Source: Butyrivibrio hungatei (GTDB lineage Bacteria > Bacillota > Clostridia > Lachnospirales > Lachnospiraceae). From it: a stretch of DNA of 64,000 bases. Below are positions 45,898-53,261 of this stretch, piece by piece. The stretch covers positions 62,001-126,000 of the forward strand of contig NZ_FMUR01000011.1 in the NCBI RefSeq assembly GCF_900101605.1, given 5' to 3'. Each line of letters starts with the position of its first letter. Within the stretch, counting starts at the first letter, position 1. The position numbers and the translations under genes were made by a program. A model generated the notes under the pieces. The model saw only the letters and a program-made list of their open reading frames with translations, was not told where the DNA came from and did not search any database.

Positions 45898-46221
45898 CTA
45901 TAAAAAAAGTGCGAGAAAAAGTGCCGTTCCACCAAGAGCAAGAACCACCGCCTGCAAAAGATAGCTCGACAACACCAGATATCTTCTGGTAGTCAGCCTT
46001 TTATTTGCATCAAGCAAAAGAGCATCAAGTTCACTTCGAAGGTTGAAGGTATTACCATCTTCAAGCCTCTTCATACCTACCTTGACCAAAAACTGTATGG
46101 TCAGTTCTTCTTTACATCCTGCGCAAGTCTCAACATGATTGAGGAATTCAGCAAGTTCACGGTTATCAAGATCATCATCTAAAAATAATGGAATAAGTTT
46201 ATCCGCTTCTTTACAAGTCAT
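45898..46221 (-). CDS. Small membrane protein with zf-HC2 anti-sigma-like domain
   Basis: 107 residues. The N-terminal 45 residues carry a zinc-binding His-Cys pattern (MTCKEADKLIPLFLDDDL, then HVETCAGCKEEL) as in ZAS-type anti-sigma factors. A membrane helix at about 80-105 anchors it. GGAG precedes the ATG. No ECF sigma gene is adjacent, so its partner is unknown; orphan zf-HC2 membrane proteins of this size are frequent in clostridia. Confidence 0.8.
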   Translation of the reverse strand: MTCKEADKLIPLFLDDDLDNRELAEFLNHVETCAGCKEELTIQFLVKVGMKRLEDGNTFNLRSELDALLLDANKRLTTRRYLVLSSYLLQAVVLALGGTALFLALFL

Positions 46222-46348
46222 GTTCGGCTCCGCATAACAAATCTAAAACATTCAATATGTTGTATTCTACAATGTGCTCTCAACGGCCATTTCTACAACA
46301 TACAGAATACTACAAACATAATTCATTTACAATCCAATGATGCAGTAA

Positions 46349-47437
46349 TTATATAACTGCCACGATAGACAGACTCTTGTTTGACGAAAGATCCACGTAG
46401 TTCTCGCCGCATTTTACAACGGGGCGTGACAGGTGATCTGCATTTACAAAGATGATTTCTCCGGTCTGCCCTGTATTTAACATAACTCTGTTGGCAATAA
46501 ATGTATTTGCGATATTGCCAAGGAACGTCATTATTACATTGGGATCAAACTTGTTGATACCCTCTTTTTCAAACTGAGATATCACCGTAAACGGACAGAT
46601 AGGCGCTCTGTAGGTTCTTCTGGATGTCATCTCGTCATATATATTGGAAACGGTAACGATAGAAACAACTTCGTCTATCTTATCTCCCTTAAGATGAAGC
46701 GGATATCCCGATCCATCCTTGAATTCATGGTGCATAAGAATGCAGTTCTTTATCCTCTGATCGATGTCCTCATCCTTGACAAGTTCATAACCCTTGGTCA
46801 CATGATCTCTCATAACACGCTCTTCATACTCTGTAAGAGCCGCCTTCTTGTTAAGAAGGTCAGGTGGCATGAGCATCTTGCCTATATCATGAAGAAGTCC
46901 TCCCGCAGTTACGACACGAACAACATCTTCGGGAAGTCTCATCCAGGTTGCAAGCGTATTTGCTATAAGGGAAACATTTAAGCTATGCATAAAGACAGCA
47001 TCACTGTTATCTCTAAGATTGTGAAGCATATCGAAAACTCCGGCAGTACCACCCGCCTCAACAAAAAGGTGGTATACGGGTTCTGTAAGTTTATCTATCT
47101 CAAGAGGTGCTCCGTCATTGGCGATCATCTTAAATGATTCCTCAAGCTTTTTGGCCTTCTCCTCTATGTCGCGTTTAAATCTGATAAATCCCTCTGAATT
47201 CTTCAGTTTATCAGCGTAAGATAAAAAGTCCTCTGGGGTAGGCTCCTCTTTGGCACTGCGCTCAACCGGCTTGTCATCTTCAACGAAGATATTATAAAGA
47301 GAATGAGATTTTATTCTGAGAATGTCCTTCTCATCAAGGACTGTTCCCTTAGCCAAAACAAGTCTGTCATCAATCGTATATATATTCTCCGAAACGATAA
47401 GTCCGGGCACAAGTTTATCAACTGCCAATAGTTTCAT
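46349..47437 (-). CDS. HD-GYP domain protein, probable cyclic-di-GMP phosphodiesterase
   Basis: 362 residues without membrane segments. An N-terminal region of about 60 residues (LAVDKLVPGLIVSENIY) precedes a helical linker and the HD-GYP domain (about 125-340). Metal and catalytic motifs are intact: H151, H183-D184 in LLHDIGK, HHE, and DGSGYP. It is expected to hydrolyse cyclic-di-GMP, which may feed the PilZ synthase of the polysaccharide operon. A paralogue with the same N-terminus lies at 62553-63617. GAGGCGG precedes the ATG; it diverges from the Nudix gene. Confidence 0.93.
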   Translation of the reverse strand: MKLLAVDKLVPGLIVSENIYTIDDRLVLAKGTVLDEKDILRIKSHSLYNIFVEDDKPVERSAKEEPTPEDFLSYADKLKNSEGFIRFKRDIEEKAKKLEESFKMIANDGAPLEIDKLTEPVYHLFVEAGGTAGVFDMLHNLRDNSDAVFMHSLNVSLIANTLATWMRLPEDVVRVVTAGGLLHDIGKMLMPPDLLNKKAALTEYEERVMRDHVTKGYELVKDEDIDQRIKNCILMHHEFKDGSGYPLHLKGDKIDEVVSIVTVSNIYDEMTSRRTYRAPICPFTVISQFEKEGINKFDPNVIMTFLGNIANTFIANRVMLNTGQTGEIIFVNADHLSRPVVKCGENYVDLSSNKSLSIVAVI

Positions 47438-47563
47438 ATAAACACCGCCTCATAAAGAAATAACGATACATTCAAATATACGTACCTACGAAATATTATA
47501 TCAGCAAAAGCCTGATTTGTGATAAAATACATTGCGTAAAAAACATAAAAAAAGAGGTAATTT

Positions 47564-48181
47564 ATGACCAATTTTGAGAAAAAACTATACTGGGAACTAA
47601 TAAATGAAGAACATATCATCCAGGATGCATGGATTGATTTTAGAAGAAACGAATATAAACTCCCCGACGGACAGACCATCACGCCCGTATATAACTATTC
47701 AAAACACAGCTTTTCTCTTGTAGTTGCGACCGACAGATCCGGAAATTTCATCTGTGTCCGCCAATACAGACACGGAATAGATGAGATCACTACAGAATTT
47801 CCCGCAGGCGGGATTGAATATGCAAAGAAAGAAGATGTGGCAGGTGAGCCTTGTATAACAAAGGAAAACATTATCGCGTCCGAAGATGAAGCTTTCGAAG
47901 CCGCCAAACGAGAACTCCGCGAAGAAACAGGCTATACCTCCGACAACTGGACGCACCTTCTCACAATTCCCGCAAATGCAACAATATCAAACAGTAACGT
48001 GCACATATACTGTGCCACAAACTGCACACTCTCCGCTTCACAGGAGCTTGATGATACAGAATTTCTTAACGTAGTGCTGTTGAACGAGACAGAGCTCTTG
48101 TCCGCAATAAGCGGCGGCGACTTCAAGCAGGCCCTGCACGTGCTGGCATATTATTTGTTCAAGGATAAGAGGGTTGGGTGA
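47564..48181 (+). CDS. Nudix hydrolase with an insertion in the Nudix box
   Basis: 205 residues, ADP-ribose-pyrophosphatase-like. The Nudix box begins at PAGGIE and resumes at EAFEAAKRELREETGYTS. About 20 residues (from YAKKEDVAGEP) are inserted between them, where family members usually have a short turn. The catalytic REL.EETG is intact. AGAGG precedes the ATG. The substrate is not deducible. The end of the gene borders the 27-bp repeat array, and GTTGGGTGA at its stop resembles part of the repeat, so the array may have grown from the 3' end of the gene. Confidence 0.9.
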   Translation: MTNFEKKLYWELINEEHIIQDAWIDFRRNEYKLPDGQTITPVYNYSKHSFSLVVATDRSGNFICVRQYRHGIDEITTEFPAGGIEYAKKEDVAGEPCITKENIIASEDEAFEAAKRELREETGYTSDNWTHLLTIPANATISNSNVHIYCATNCTLSASQELDDTEFLNVVLLNETELLSAISGGDFKQALHVLAYYLFKDKRVG

Positions 48182-48186
48182 ATTGT

Positions 48187-48294
48187 TGATTCTTGTTTGA
48201 TTGCGGATTTTTGTGATTCTTGTATGATTGCGTAAATTAGTGGTTCTAGTCTGATAGCGTGAATTGATGATTCTAGTCTGATTGGGTGCGCGCA
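48187..48294. repeat. Four tandem 27-bp repeats
   Basis: Imperfect copies start at 48187, 48214, 48241 and 48268, an exact 27-base period. The consensus is roughly TGATTCT(T/A)GTNTGATTGCG followed by a variable 7-base end. They begin just after the Nudix stop codon. On the minus strand they read as a 9-residue repeat (NQTRI.NSR-like), but no real gene is supported there. The array ends in a GC-rich terminator-like segment. Confidence 0.85.
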
Positions 48295-48320
48295 ACTTGC
48301 GCCCCGACAAGCTTTTTTTT
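48283..48320 (+). terminator. Probable terminator after the Nudix gene
   Basis: A GC-rich stem (GGGTGCGC...GCGCCCC, one bulge) and an alternative stem CTTG/CAAG precede a run of eight T (48313-48320). It partly overlaps the last 27-bp repeat. Confidence 0.55.
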
Positions 48321-48325
48321 ATCAA

Positions 48326-48621
48326 TATGCCTTATACAGCTTTTTTGCTTGCTATAAGGCATATATTTCTTACAGCAACCGTGCTTCCTCAAAACAAAAT
48401 ATGCCTTACCTCAAACTTTTTCTTCTCTTAAGGCATATTTTTCTTCCCTCAGCATTACTTCCACAGCATATTGTATGCCTCATTCCAAACTTTTCATTCT
48501 CTGAAGGCATATTTCTCTTTCTCCAGCACCACTTCTTCGGCATATTCTATGCCTTATTTCAAGCCATTTCTTCTCTGAAGGCATATTTCATCCTGACTAG
48601 TGAGTAATACTTAGATGATCA
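48326..48621. repeat. Four tandem 74-bp units, each containing a hairpin
   Basis: TATGCC occurs at 48326, 48400, 48474 and 48548, an exact 74-base period. Each unit starts with an inverted repeat of the type TATGCCTTA...TAAGGCATA (12-13 bp perfect in units 1 and 2, 7-8 bp in 3 and 4) with a 15-25-base pyrimidine-rich loop and a T-rich tail. The second half of the unit (TTCTT..C.CAGCA...CTTC..CAGCATATT) is conserved in units 2 and 3, partly in unit 1, and lost in unit 4 after about 46 bases. The hairpins could act as RNA structures or serial terminators. No cas genes, transposase or coding frame are associated. Confidence 0.85.
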
Positions 48622-48893
48622 CATTCCCCATTTCGATGACGCGCAACTGCACAAGGTACTTCTTCATACATTTTCAGATAAAATAAAAGATAACCTAGCA
48701 TGTTTGAAACCAAAACAGCATAGTTATCATCTTTATAAATATATAAAAAGTTTTTCATCCATGATTACACGAATATCGCTCAAAGAATCCCAGAATGCCT
48801 TGTACAATCAAAAATAAAAAAGAACATTTCGCATAATGCCCCACGAAATGCCCCATACTTTATTGAACACCACTATTTAAGCGTATTTCTTAG
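48622..48893. other. Gene-poor stretch between hairpin array and tRNA-Leu
   Basis: AT-rich sequence with no gene I can support. One plus-strand frame (48608-48817) stays open for 69 codons but has no start codon or ribosome binding site; it may be a gene remnant. A short direct repeat, ACGAAATG/GCATAATGCCCC-type, lies near 48825-48855 before the tRNA 3' end. Confidence 0.4.
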
Positions 48894-48976
48894 TGCCGGC
48901 AGTGGGACTTGAACCCACACGTGGTTACCCACAACAGATTTTGAGTCTGCATCGTCTGCCATTCCGACATGCCGGC
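48894..48976 (-). tRNA. tRNA-Leu (anticodon CAA)
   Basis: On the minus strand the acceptor stem GCCGGCA/TGCCGGC closes an 83-base class II tRNA. The anticodon arm GCAGA-CTCAAAA-TCTGT gives anticodon CAA. A long variable arm (GTGGGTAACCAC) and the T arm GTGGGTTCAAGTCCCAC identify leucine. The discriminator base is A, and CCA is not encoded. It stands alone between two hairpin arrays. Confidence 0.96.
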
Positions 48977-49076
48977 ATAACACTGCACCTCTGATGACGT
49001 ACAGCTTTATTACTATATCATAGAGAAAACTTATAATCAAGAGGAATTTATCGCATTCGCCCCCAAACAAGTAATA

Positions 49077-49242
49077 AGCATCAATAAATTTGAGAACATC
49101 TAGAATTGATGCCTATCCCCCCAAGTATACAGTCTCTCCAGCATCAAATTTCGGAAATGTACATTTTTTCGATGTTTCAAGCATGTATTTGCAAGTCTTA
49201 TGAAGCATCAAAAAATGTTGACATTTATAATTTTGATGCTTC
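49077..49242. repeat. Three tandem 63-64-bp hairpin units
   Basis: AGCATCAA occurs at 49077, 49140 and 49204. Each copy begins an inverted repeat: GCATCAAT/ATTGATGC in copy 1, a mismatched version in copy 2, and a perfect 12-bp GAAGCATCAAAA/TTTTGATGCTTC (49202-49213 with 49231-49242) in copy 3. The layout (hairpin plus T/C-rich tail, fixed period) is like that of the 74-bp array on the other side of tRNA-Leu, but the sequence is different. Confidence 0.75.
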
Positions 49243-49645
49243 TTCCCTTTACTATATAACAATTTTTTGGCTCAGCATCTCTCCTTCTATAGGTCATATC
49301 TTCCATCTGTTTTCGCCTCATCTTCCCCTCTTCTAAACCGCTTCTTCAAAACTCCCCTCTTCTCTCCGACTTCTCCTCGGCATTATTTCAGCTTATCCCA
49401 TGATGCAAATGTGCCATCACTATCGCCGGCACTAAAGCATGCATCGGCATCAGAACTGATATAAGCTCCTGCGCCACCTCCGGCACAAACGCCGCGTACA
49501 TCCGGCTCAAGAGATCAAAGAGTTGCAAAGAAACTCTTTGCGCGCCAATGCGCGCAAGCTTTAGCTTGCATAATACTTCTGCGCATCGGTCGCATCCATA
49601 GCGTAGCGTTTTTTCTAATCTCGGAGAAATTTCTATTAGATAAAA
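49243..49645. other. Pyrimidine-rich and highly structured non-coding stretch
   Basis: 49243-49385 is strongly C/T-rich on the plus strand. 49386-49645 contains stacked hairpins: CAAAGAGTT/AACTCTTTG, GCGCGC/GCGCGC and GCAAGCT/AGCTTGC near 49510-49570. Its minus strand can be read as ATGCGACCGATGCGCAGAAG and on. I have a weak impression that such sequence recurs as a dispersed repeat in related genomes, but cannot check it. No gene is supported. Confidence 0.4.
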
Positions 49646-49696
49646 CAAAAAAACAATCTTCCAAGAATGGGCTCCAATTGCCCAAACAGAAGATTG
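49646..49696 (-). terminator. Intrinsic terminator of the pyrophosphatase gene
   Basis: On the minus strand the stem CAATCTTC/GAAGATTG encloses a second stem GGGC/GCCC and is followed by seven T. Confidence 0.85.
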
Positions 49697-49758
49697 CTTT
49701 CATTCACTTACAATAACACTTTATTCATATTCTCACAATAGCCGTTCCAATCCCCGCA

Positions 49759-51414
49759 TCAGTTCTGAATCGCCTCAACAATCGCCGGCAAGAGCTGCTT
49801 CTTACGCGATACAACGCCGGGAAGTGTTGCTTTATCGCCGGAAGCATTTATTCCGAATGCGCTGTTTATCGTATACTGCGACTTGGCACCTGTGAAAAGA
49901 ACTTCTGAGGACTCGTCGATAATATTGGTAAGCATGAAGAAGAGCATATCAAGTCCATCGTCTTCAGCTGCCTTCTTAAGCTCAGGCTCTACCTTGGATT
50001 TTATCTCAAGAAGCTCCTCTGCGCTCATGGAATTAATCTGGCCGATACCGATATTCATATCATCAACGGTAAACTTCTTAAAGTCCTGATGCAGAATCTC
50101 GCTTGCAGTCTTGCCGCTAAGATTAGAACCCGCATGGAACATCTCTTTTGCAAATTCTTCGTAATTGACGCCCGCAATCAAAGCAAGTTCCTCGCCCGCT
50201 TTCTTGTCGATTGCTGTACACGTCGGCGACCTGAACATCAGCGTATCTGAAAGAATAGCCGCAAGAAGAAGTCCCGCCGTCACCTTATCAATCTCTACTC
50301 CGTACTCCTTGTACATCAAATATATGATAGTACAGGTTGAGCCAAGCGGCTGATTTCTGAAGAAAACAGGTCCCGATGTCTCGATTGTTCTAAGTCTGTG
50401 ATGATCGATTATTTCGAGAATATCCGCCGAATCTGCGCCGTTTACCGCCTGATTCTTTTCATTATGATCTACCAGAATGAGCTGTTTCTTTTTCGCACCG
50501 AGGAAATTTCTTCGGCTGATCATTCCGACATAATGCTCGTTCTTATCAAGGACAGGGAAATATCTGTGCCTCATGGAAGCCATTACTTCCTGAATATCCT
50601 CGATATAATCATCCATATGGAAGCAAACTACATTATCTTTTTTCATAACATAGTTTATAGGCATACTTTGATTTATAAGTCTAGCCACCACGAATGTATC
50701 ATGCGGCGTTGTAATAATCTTTGTTCCATGCTCTCTTGCCTGATTGCGAATGGTCTTTGCAACATCCGCACCCTCGCAGACAATGATACAGCCCGCATTC
50801 ATCTCTATTGCGCAAAGCTGAGTCTCATACCTGTTTCCAAGTATAACGACATCACCCTCTTCAATAAGATTTTCCATCATCTCCGGACTTGCAGCAGCGA
50901 TAACAACTTTTCCCTTATCGAGTATATCCCCGATATCGCCTACTATAAGTTCGCCGTCCAGTGTCTCGACAATATTCTGATAAGACGTCTTTGCAAGCGA
51001 GAGGATTCCCGGATCAATGACATCCATATATGTCTCAACAATATCATTTGTCGTTATTATTCCGCTAACCTCGTCATTCTCCGTAACACACAAAGTAACG
51101 ACTTCGGCGTCACGCATCTCAGCCCATGCTCTTTTAAGAGACAAATCCGCTCCGATTCCTTCGAGCATCCTTATCTCCATATCACGTACCTGAGTTCTTA
51201 CATCCTTGATATATACAGGAACCTGCACGCCAAAATGTGACAGGACAAACTGCGTTTCTTCATTGAGATGTCCCGCTCTTCCCGCTATATATTCATCTCC
51301 TGTTATTGCATTTTTTAGCTTTGCATAAGTGATCGCAGCACAGATCGAATCCGTATCAGGATTCTTGTGCCCAATAACAAAAACAGGCCTTTTGATTTCT
51401 TTATTCACTTTCAT
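49759..51414 (-). CDS. ppaC: Manganese-dependent inorganic pyrophosphatase with CBS-DRTGG insert
   Basis: 551 residues. A family II pyrophosphatase (DHH phosphoesterase) that hydrolyses pyrophosphate in the cytoplasm. Metal motifs are GHKNPDTDS at the N-terminus and EIIDHHR near residue 335; the DHHA2 domain with SRKKQ closes the protein. Between them, residues about 65-300 contain two CBS domains and a DRTGG domain, the regulatory insert through which adenine nucleotides control clostridial enzymes of this type. GAGGGG lies upstream of the ATG. It stands alone and has a strong terminator. Confidence 0.95.
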   Translation of the reverse strand: MKVNKEIKRPVFVIGHKNPDTDSICAAITYAKLKNAITGDEYIAGRAGHLNEETQFVLSHFGVQVPVYIKDVRTQVRDMEIRMLEGIGADLSLKRAWAEMRDAEVVTLCVTENDEVSGIITTNDIVETYMDVIDPGILSLAKTSYQNIVETLDGELIVGDIGDILDKGKVVIAAASPEMMENLIEEGDVVILGNRYETQLCAIEMNAGCIIVCEGADVAKTIRNQAREHGTKIITTPHDTFVVARLINQSMPINYVMKKDNVVCFHMDDYIEDIQEVMASMRHRYFPVLDKNEHYVGMISRRNFLGAKKKQLILVDHNEKNQAVNGADSADILEIIDHHRLRTIETSGPVFFRNQPLGSTCTIIYLMYKEYGVEIDKVTAGLLLAAILSDTLMFRSPTCTAIDKKAGEELALIAGVNYEEFAKEMFHAGSNLSGKTASEILHQDFKKFTVDDMNIGIGQINSMSAEELLEIKSKVEPELKKAAEDDGLDMLFFMLTNIIDESSEVLFTGAKSQYTINSAFGINASGDKATLPGVVSRKKQLLPAIVEAIQN

Positions 51415-51530
51415 TATCTGCCCCTCATTATCTGTATAAAAAGATGCCTCTTATGTTAAATACATCTATTTACATTCTATTACATCATTTAACGACTTCC
51501 AAGCGCAAATATAGCCCCCGCCATAACAAT

Positions 51531-53261
51531 TTACGCAAACTGGCTGTTATACAACTCGTAGTAAAAGCCTTTCTTGTTAAGAAGTGTCTCATGATTTCCT
51601 TGTTCGATTATATGTCCGTCTTTCATAACGAGGATAACGTCAGCCTCAACAATAGTTGATAATCTGTGCGCAACAATAAAACTTGTCCTGCCCTTCATCA
51701 TCTTGTTAAAAGCTCTCTGGATCCTCATCTCCGTATGAGTATCGATGGAAGACGTCGCTTCATCAAGAATAAGCATCGGAGGAATATTAAGCATTACTCT
51801 TGTGATACAAAGAAGCTGCTTTTGTCCCTGCGACAGATTGCCGCCGTTTTCCGAGATCACGGTATCATATCCATCCGGAAGCTTTTTTATAAAACTGTGA
51901 GCGTGGGTTGCTTTAGCCGCAGCTATTATCTCCTCATCGGTAAAATCTTTTCTTCCAAGAGTAATATTATCCTTTACGGTTCCGTGCCGTAGCCATGTTT
52001 CCTGCAGCACCATTCCGAAGTTATCCCGTAGATCAAGTCTCTTTATATCCCTGATATCATATCCGTCAATCTTAACGCTTCCCTTATCAACATCATAAAA
52101 TCTCATAAGTAGATTAATAAGCGTCGTCTTTCCGCTTCCCGTAGGTCCGACAATGGCAACTCTTTGCCCTTTAACAATACTAAGGTCAAGATTTTCGATA
52201 AGCTTCTTTTTCTTATCGTAGGAAAAAGAAACATCACTGATATCAACCACACCTTCAGCGTTGAACTTTTCGGGAGCAGTATCTTTATCTTTCTCCTCAC
52301 TCTTTTCCTCAATAAGGTCAAACACACGCCTTGCGCAGGCAAGCGCATTTTGAAGTTCAGTCACAACGCCCGAGATTTCATTAAACGGCTTTGTATACTG
52401 ATTTGCATAGCTTAAAAAGATCGTAAGTCCGCCGACGGTCATTCCTCCCGCGATACATACAAACGAACCAAACAGCGCAACAAAAGCATAAACCAGATTA
52501 TTGATAAATCTTGTACCCGGATTGGTTATAGCCGAAACGAAAACAGCTCTTGTAGAAGCATCTTCTAGCTTTTCGTTAACCTCATCAAAATACTCCATGT
52601 TATCATCTTCATGCGCAAATGCTTTTACAACCTGAAGATTGCCTATCATCTCATCCACAAACGAAGTCTGATCTGCCCTCGCTTCGCTTTGAAGCTTAAA
52701 AAGCTTGAACGACTTATCCGCGATAACTCTCGCAACAATAAGCGATAAAGGCGTAAGCGCAACAACCACTATCGCAATCCTGAAATTCAGATAGAACATG
52801 AATACAAGCGTAAAAAGAATAGTCACTATTCCCGTAAAGAGCTGCGTAAAGCCCATAAGAAGTCCATCCGCAAAAAGATCTATATCCGCAACTATCCTAC
52901 TTACTATTTCTCCCGTCTGCACTTTATCAAGATACTCAAAAGGAAGCGTTTGAAGCTTATCAAAAGCCTCAGCTCTCACATCTCTTACAACTTTAAAAGT
53001 GATGACATTATTTGCTTTGTTCATAATCCACTGGCAGATTGCGGTAATAAGTATGGCAATAAGCATCTTAAGAAGAACCGCCATGACCTTATTAAAGTCA
53101 ACATCACCCGTTCCAACCAAAAGATCTATAGCTCCGCCGGCAAGGATTGGAATATATAAAGCAAGTGCCGCGGTAACAACCGCAAGTATCAGCGACAAGA
53201 AAACAAGTCCGCGGTACTTTCCCGCATAGTGAAGCACTTTTCTAAGCGTACCTTTCTTCAT
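51531..53261 (-). CDS. ABC exporter subunit, catalytic-site partner
   Basis: 576 residues: six membrane helices (about 1-310) fused to a nucleotide-binding domain (335-576). Walker A is GPTGSGKTT, signature LSQGQKQ, Walker B MLILDEATSSID with the catalytic Glu, and switch His in AHRLST. Its start overlaps the stop of the upstream ABC gene (ATGA), which encodes the degenerate partner. Together they form a heterodimeric type IV exporter like TM287/288 or BmrCD, probably for drugs or lipids. The substrate is not deducible. Confidence 0.94.
   Translation of the reverse strand: MKKGTLRKVLHYAGKYRGLVFLSLILAVVTAALALYIPILAGGAIDLLVGTGDVDFNKVMAVLLKMLIAILITAICQWIMNKANNVITFKVVRDVRAEAFDKLQTLPFEYLDKVQTGEIVSRIVADIDLFADGLLMGFTQLFTGIVTILFTLVFMFYLNFRIAIVVVALTPLSLIVARVIADKSFKLFKLQSEARADQTSFVDEMIGNLQVVKAFAHEDDNMEYFDEVNEKLEDASTRAVFVSAITNPGTRFINNLVYAFVALFGSFVCIAGGMTVGGLTIFLSYANQYTKPFNEISGVVTELQNALACARRVFDLIEEKSEEKDKDTAPEKFNAEGVVDISDVSFSYDKKKKLIENLDLSIVKGQRVAIVGPTGSGKTTLINLLMRFYDVDKGSVKIDGYDIRDIKRLDLRDNFGMVLQETWLRHGTVKDNITLGRKDFTDEEIIAAAKATHAHSFIKKLPDGYDTVISENGGNLSQGQKQLLCITRVMLNIPPMLILDEATSSIDTHTEMRIQRAFNKMMKGRTSFIVAHRLSTIVEADVILVMKDGHIIEQGNHETLLNKKGFYYELYNSQFA

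Noticed and set aside
48038..48325. Minus-strand ORF with a nine-residue tandem repeat (NQTRI.NSR type)
   Set aside because: It is the antisense reading of the 27-bp repeats and of the Nudix gene; no ribosome binding site supports it.
48400..48597. Small minus-strand ORFs of about 34 codons starting at ATGCCTTC in two array units
   Set aside because: The 74-base period is not a multiple of three, so the frames are not maintained between units; each ORF simply runs into the next repeat. No convincing ribosome binding site.
48326..48621. CRISPR array
   Set aside because: The period is regular, but the would-be spacers are conserved between units, the repeat is an imperfect hairpin with variable arms, and no cas gene is in the window.
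48608..48817. Open plus-strand frame of 69 codons with protein-like composition
   Set aside because: No start codon or ribosome site, a stop just upstream, and no recognisable similarity; at most a gene remnant.
49388..49648. Minus-strand 86-residue ORF before ppaC
   Set aside because: It would start at TTG within the ppaC terminator region and runs through strong hairpins; its composition follows the structured repeat rather than a protein.
50398..51240. Plus-strand ORF of 280 codons
   Set aside because: Antisense shadow of ppaC, which has intact DHH, CBS and DHHA2 motifs.
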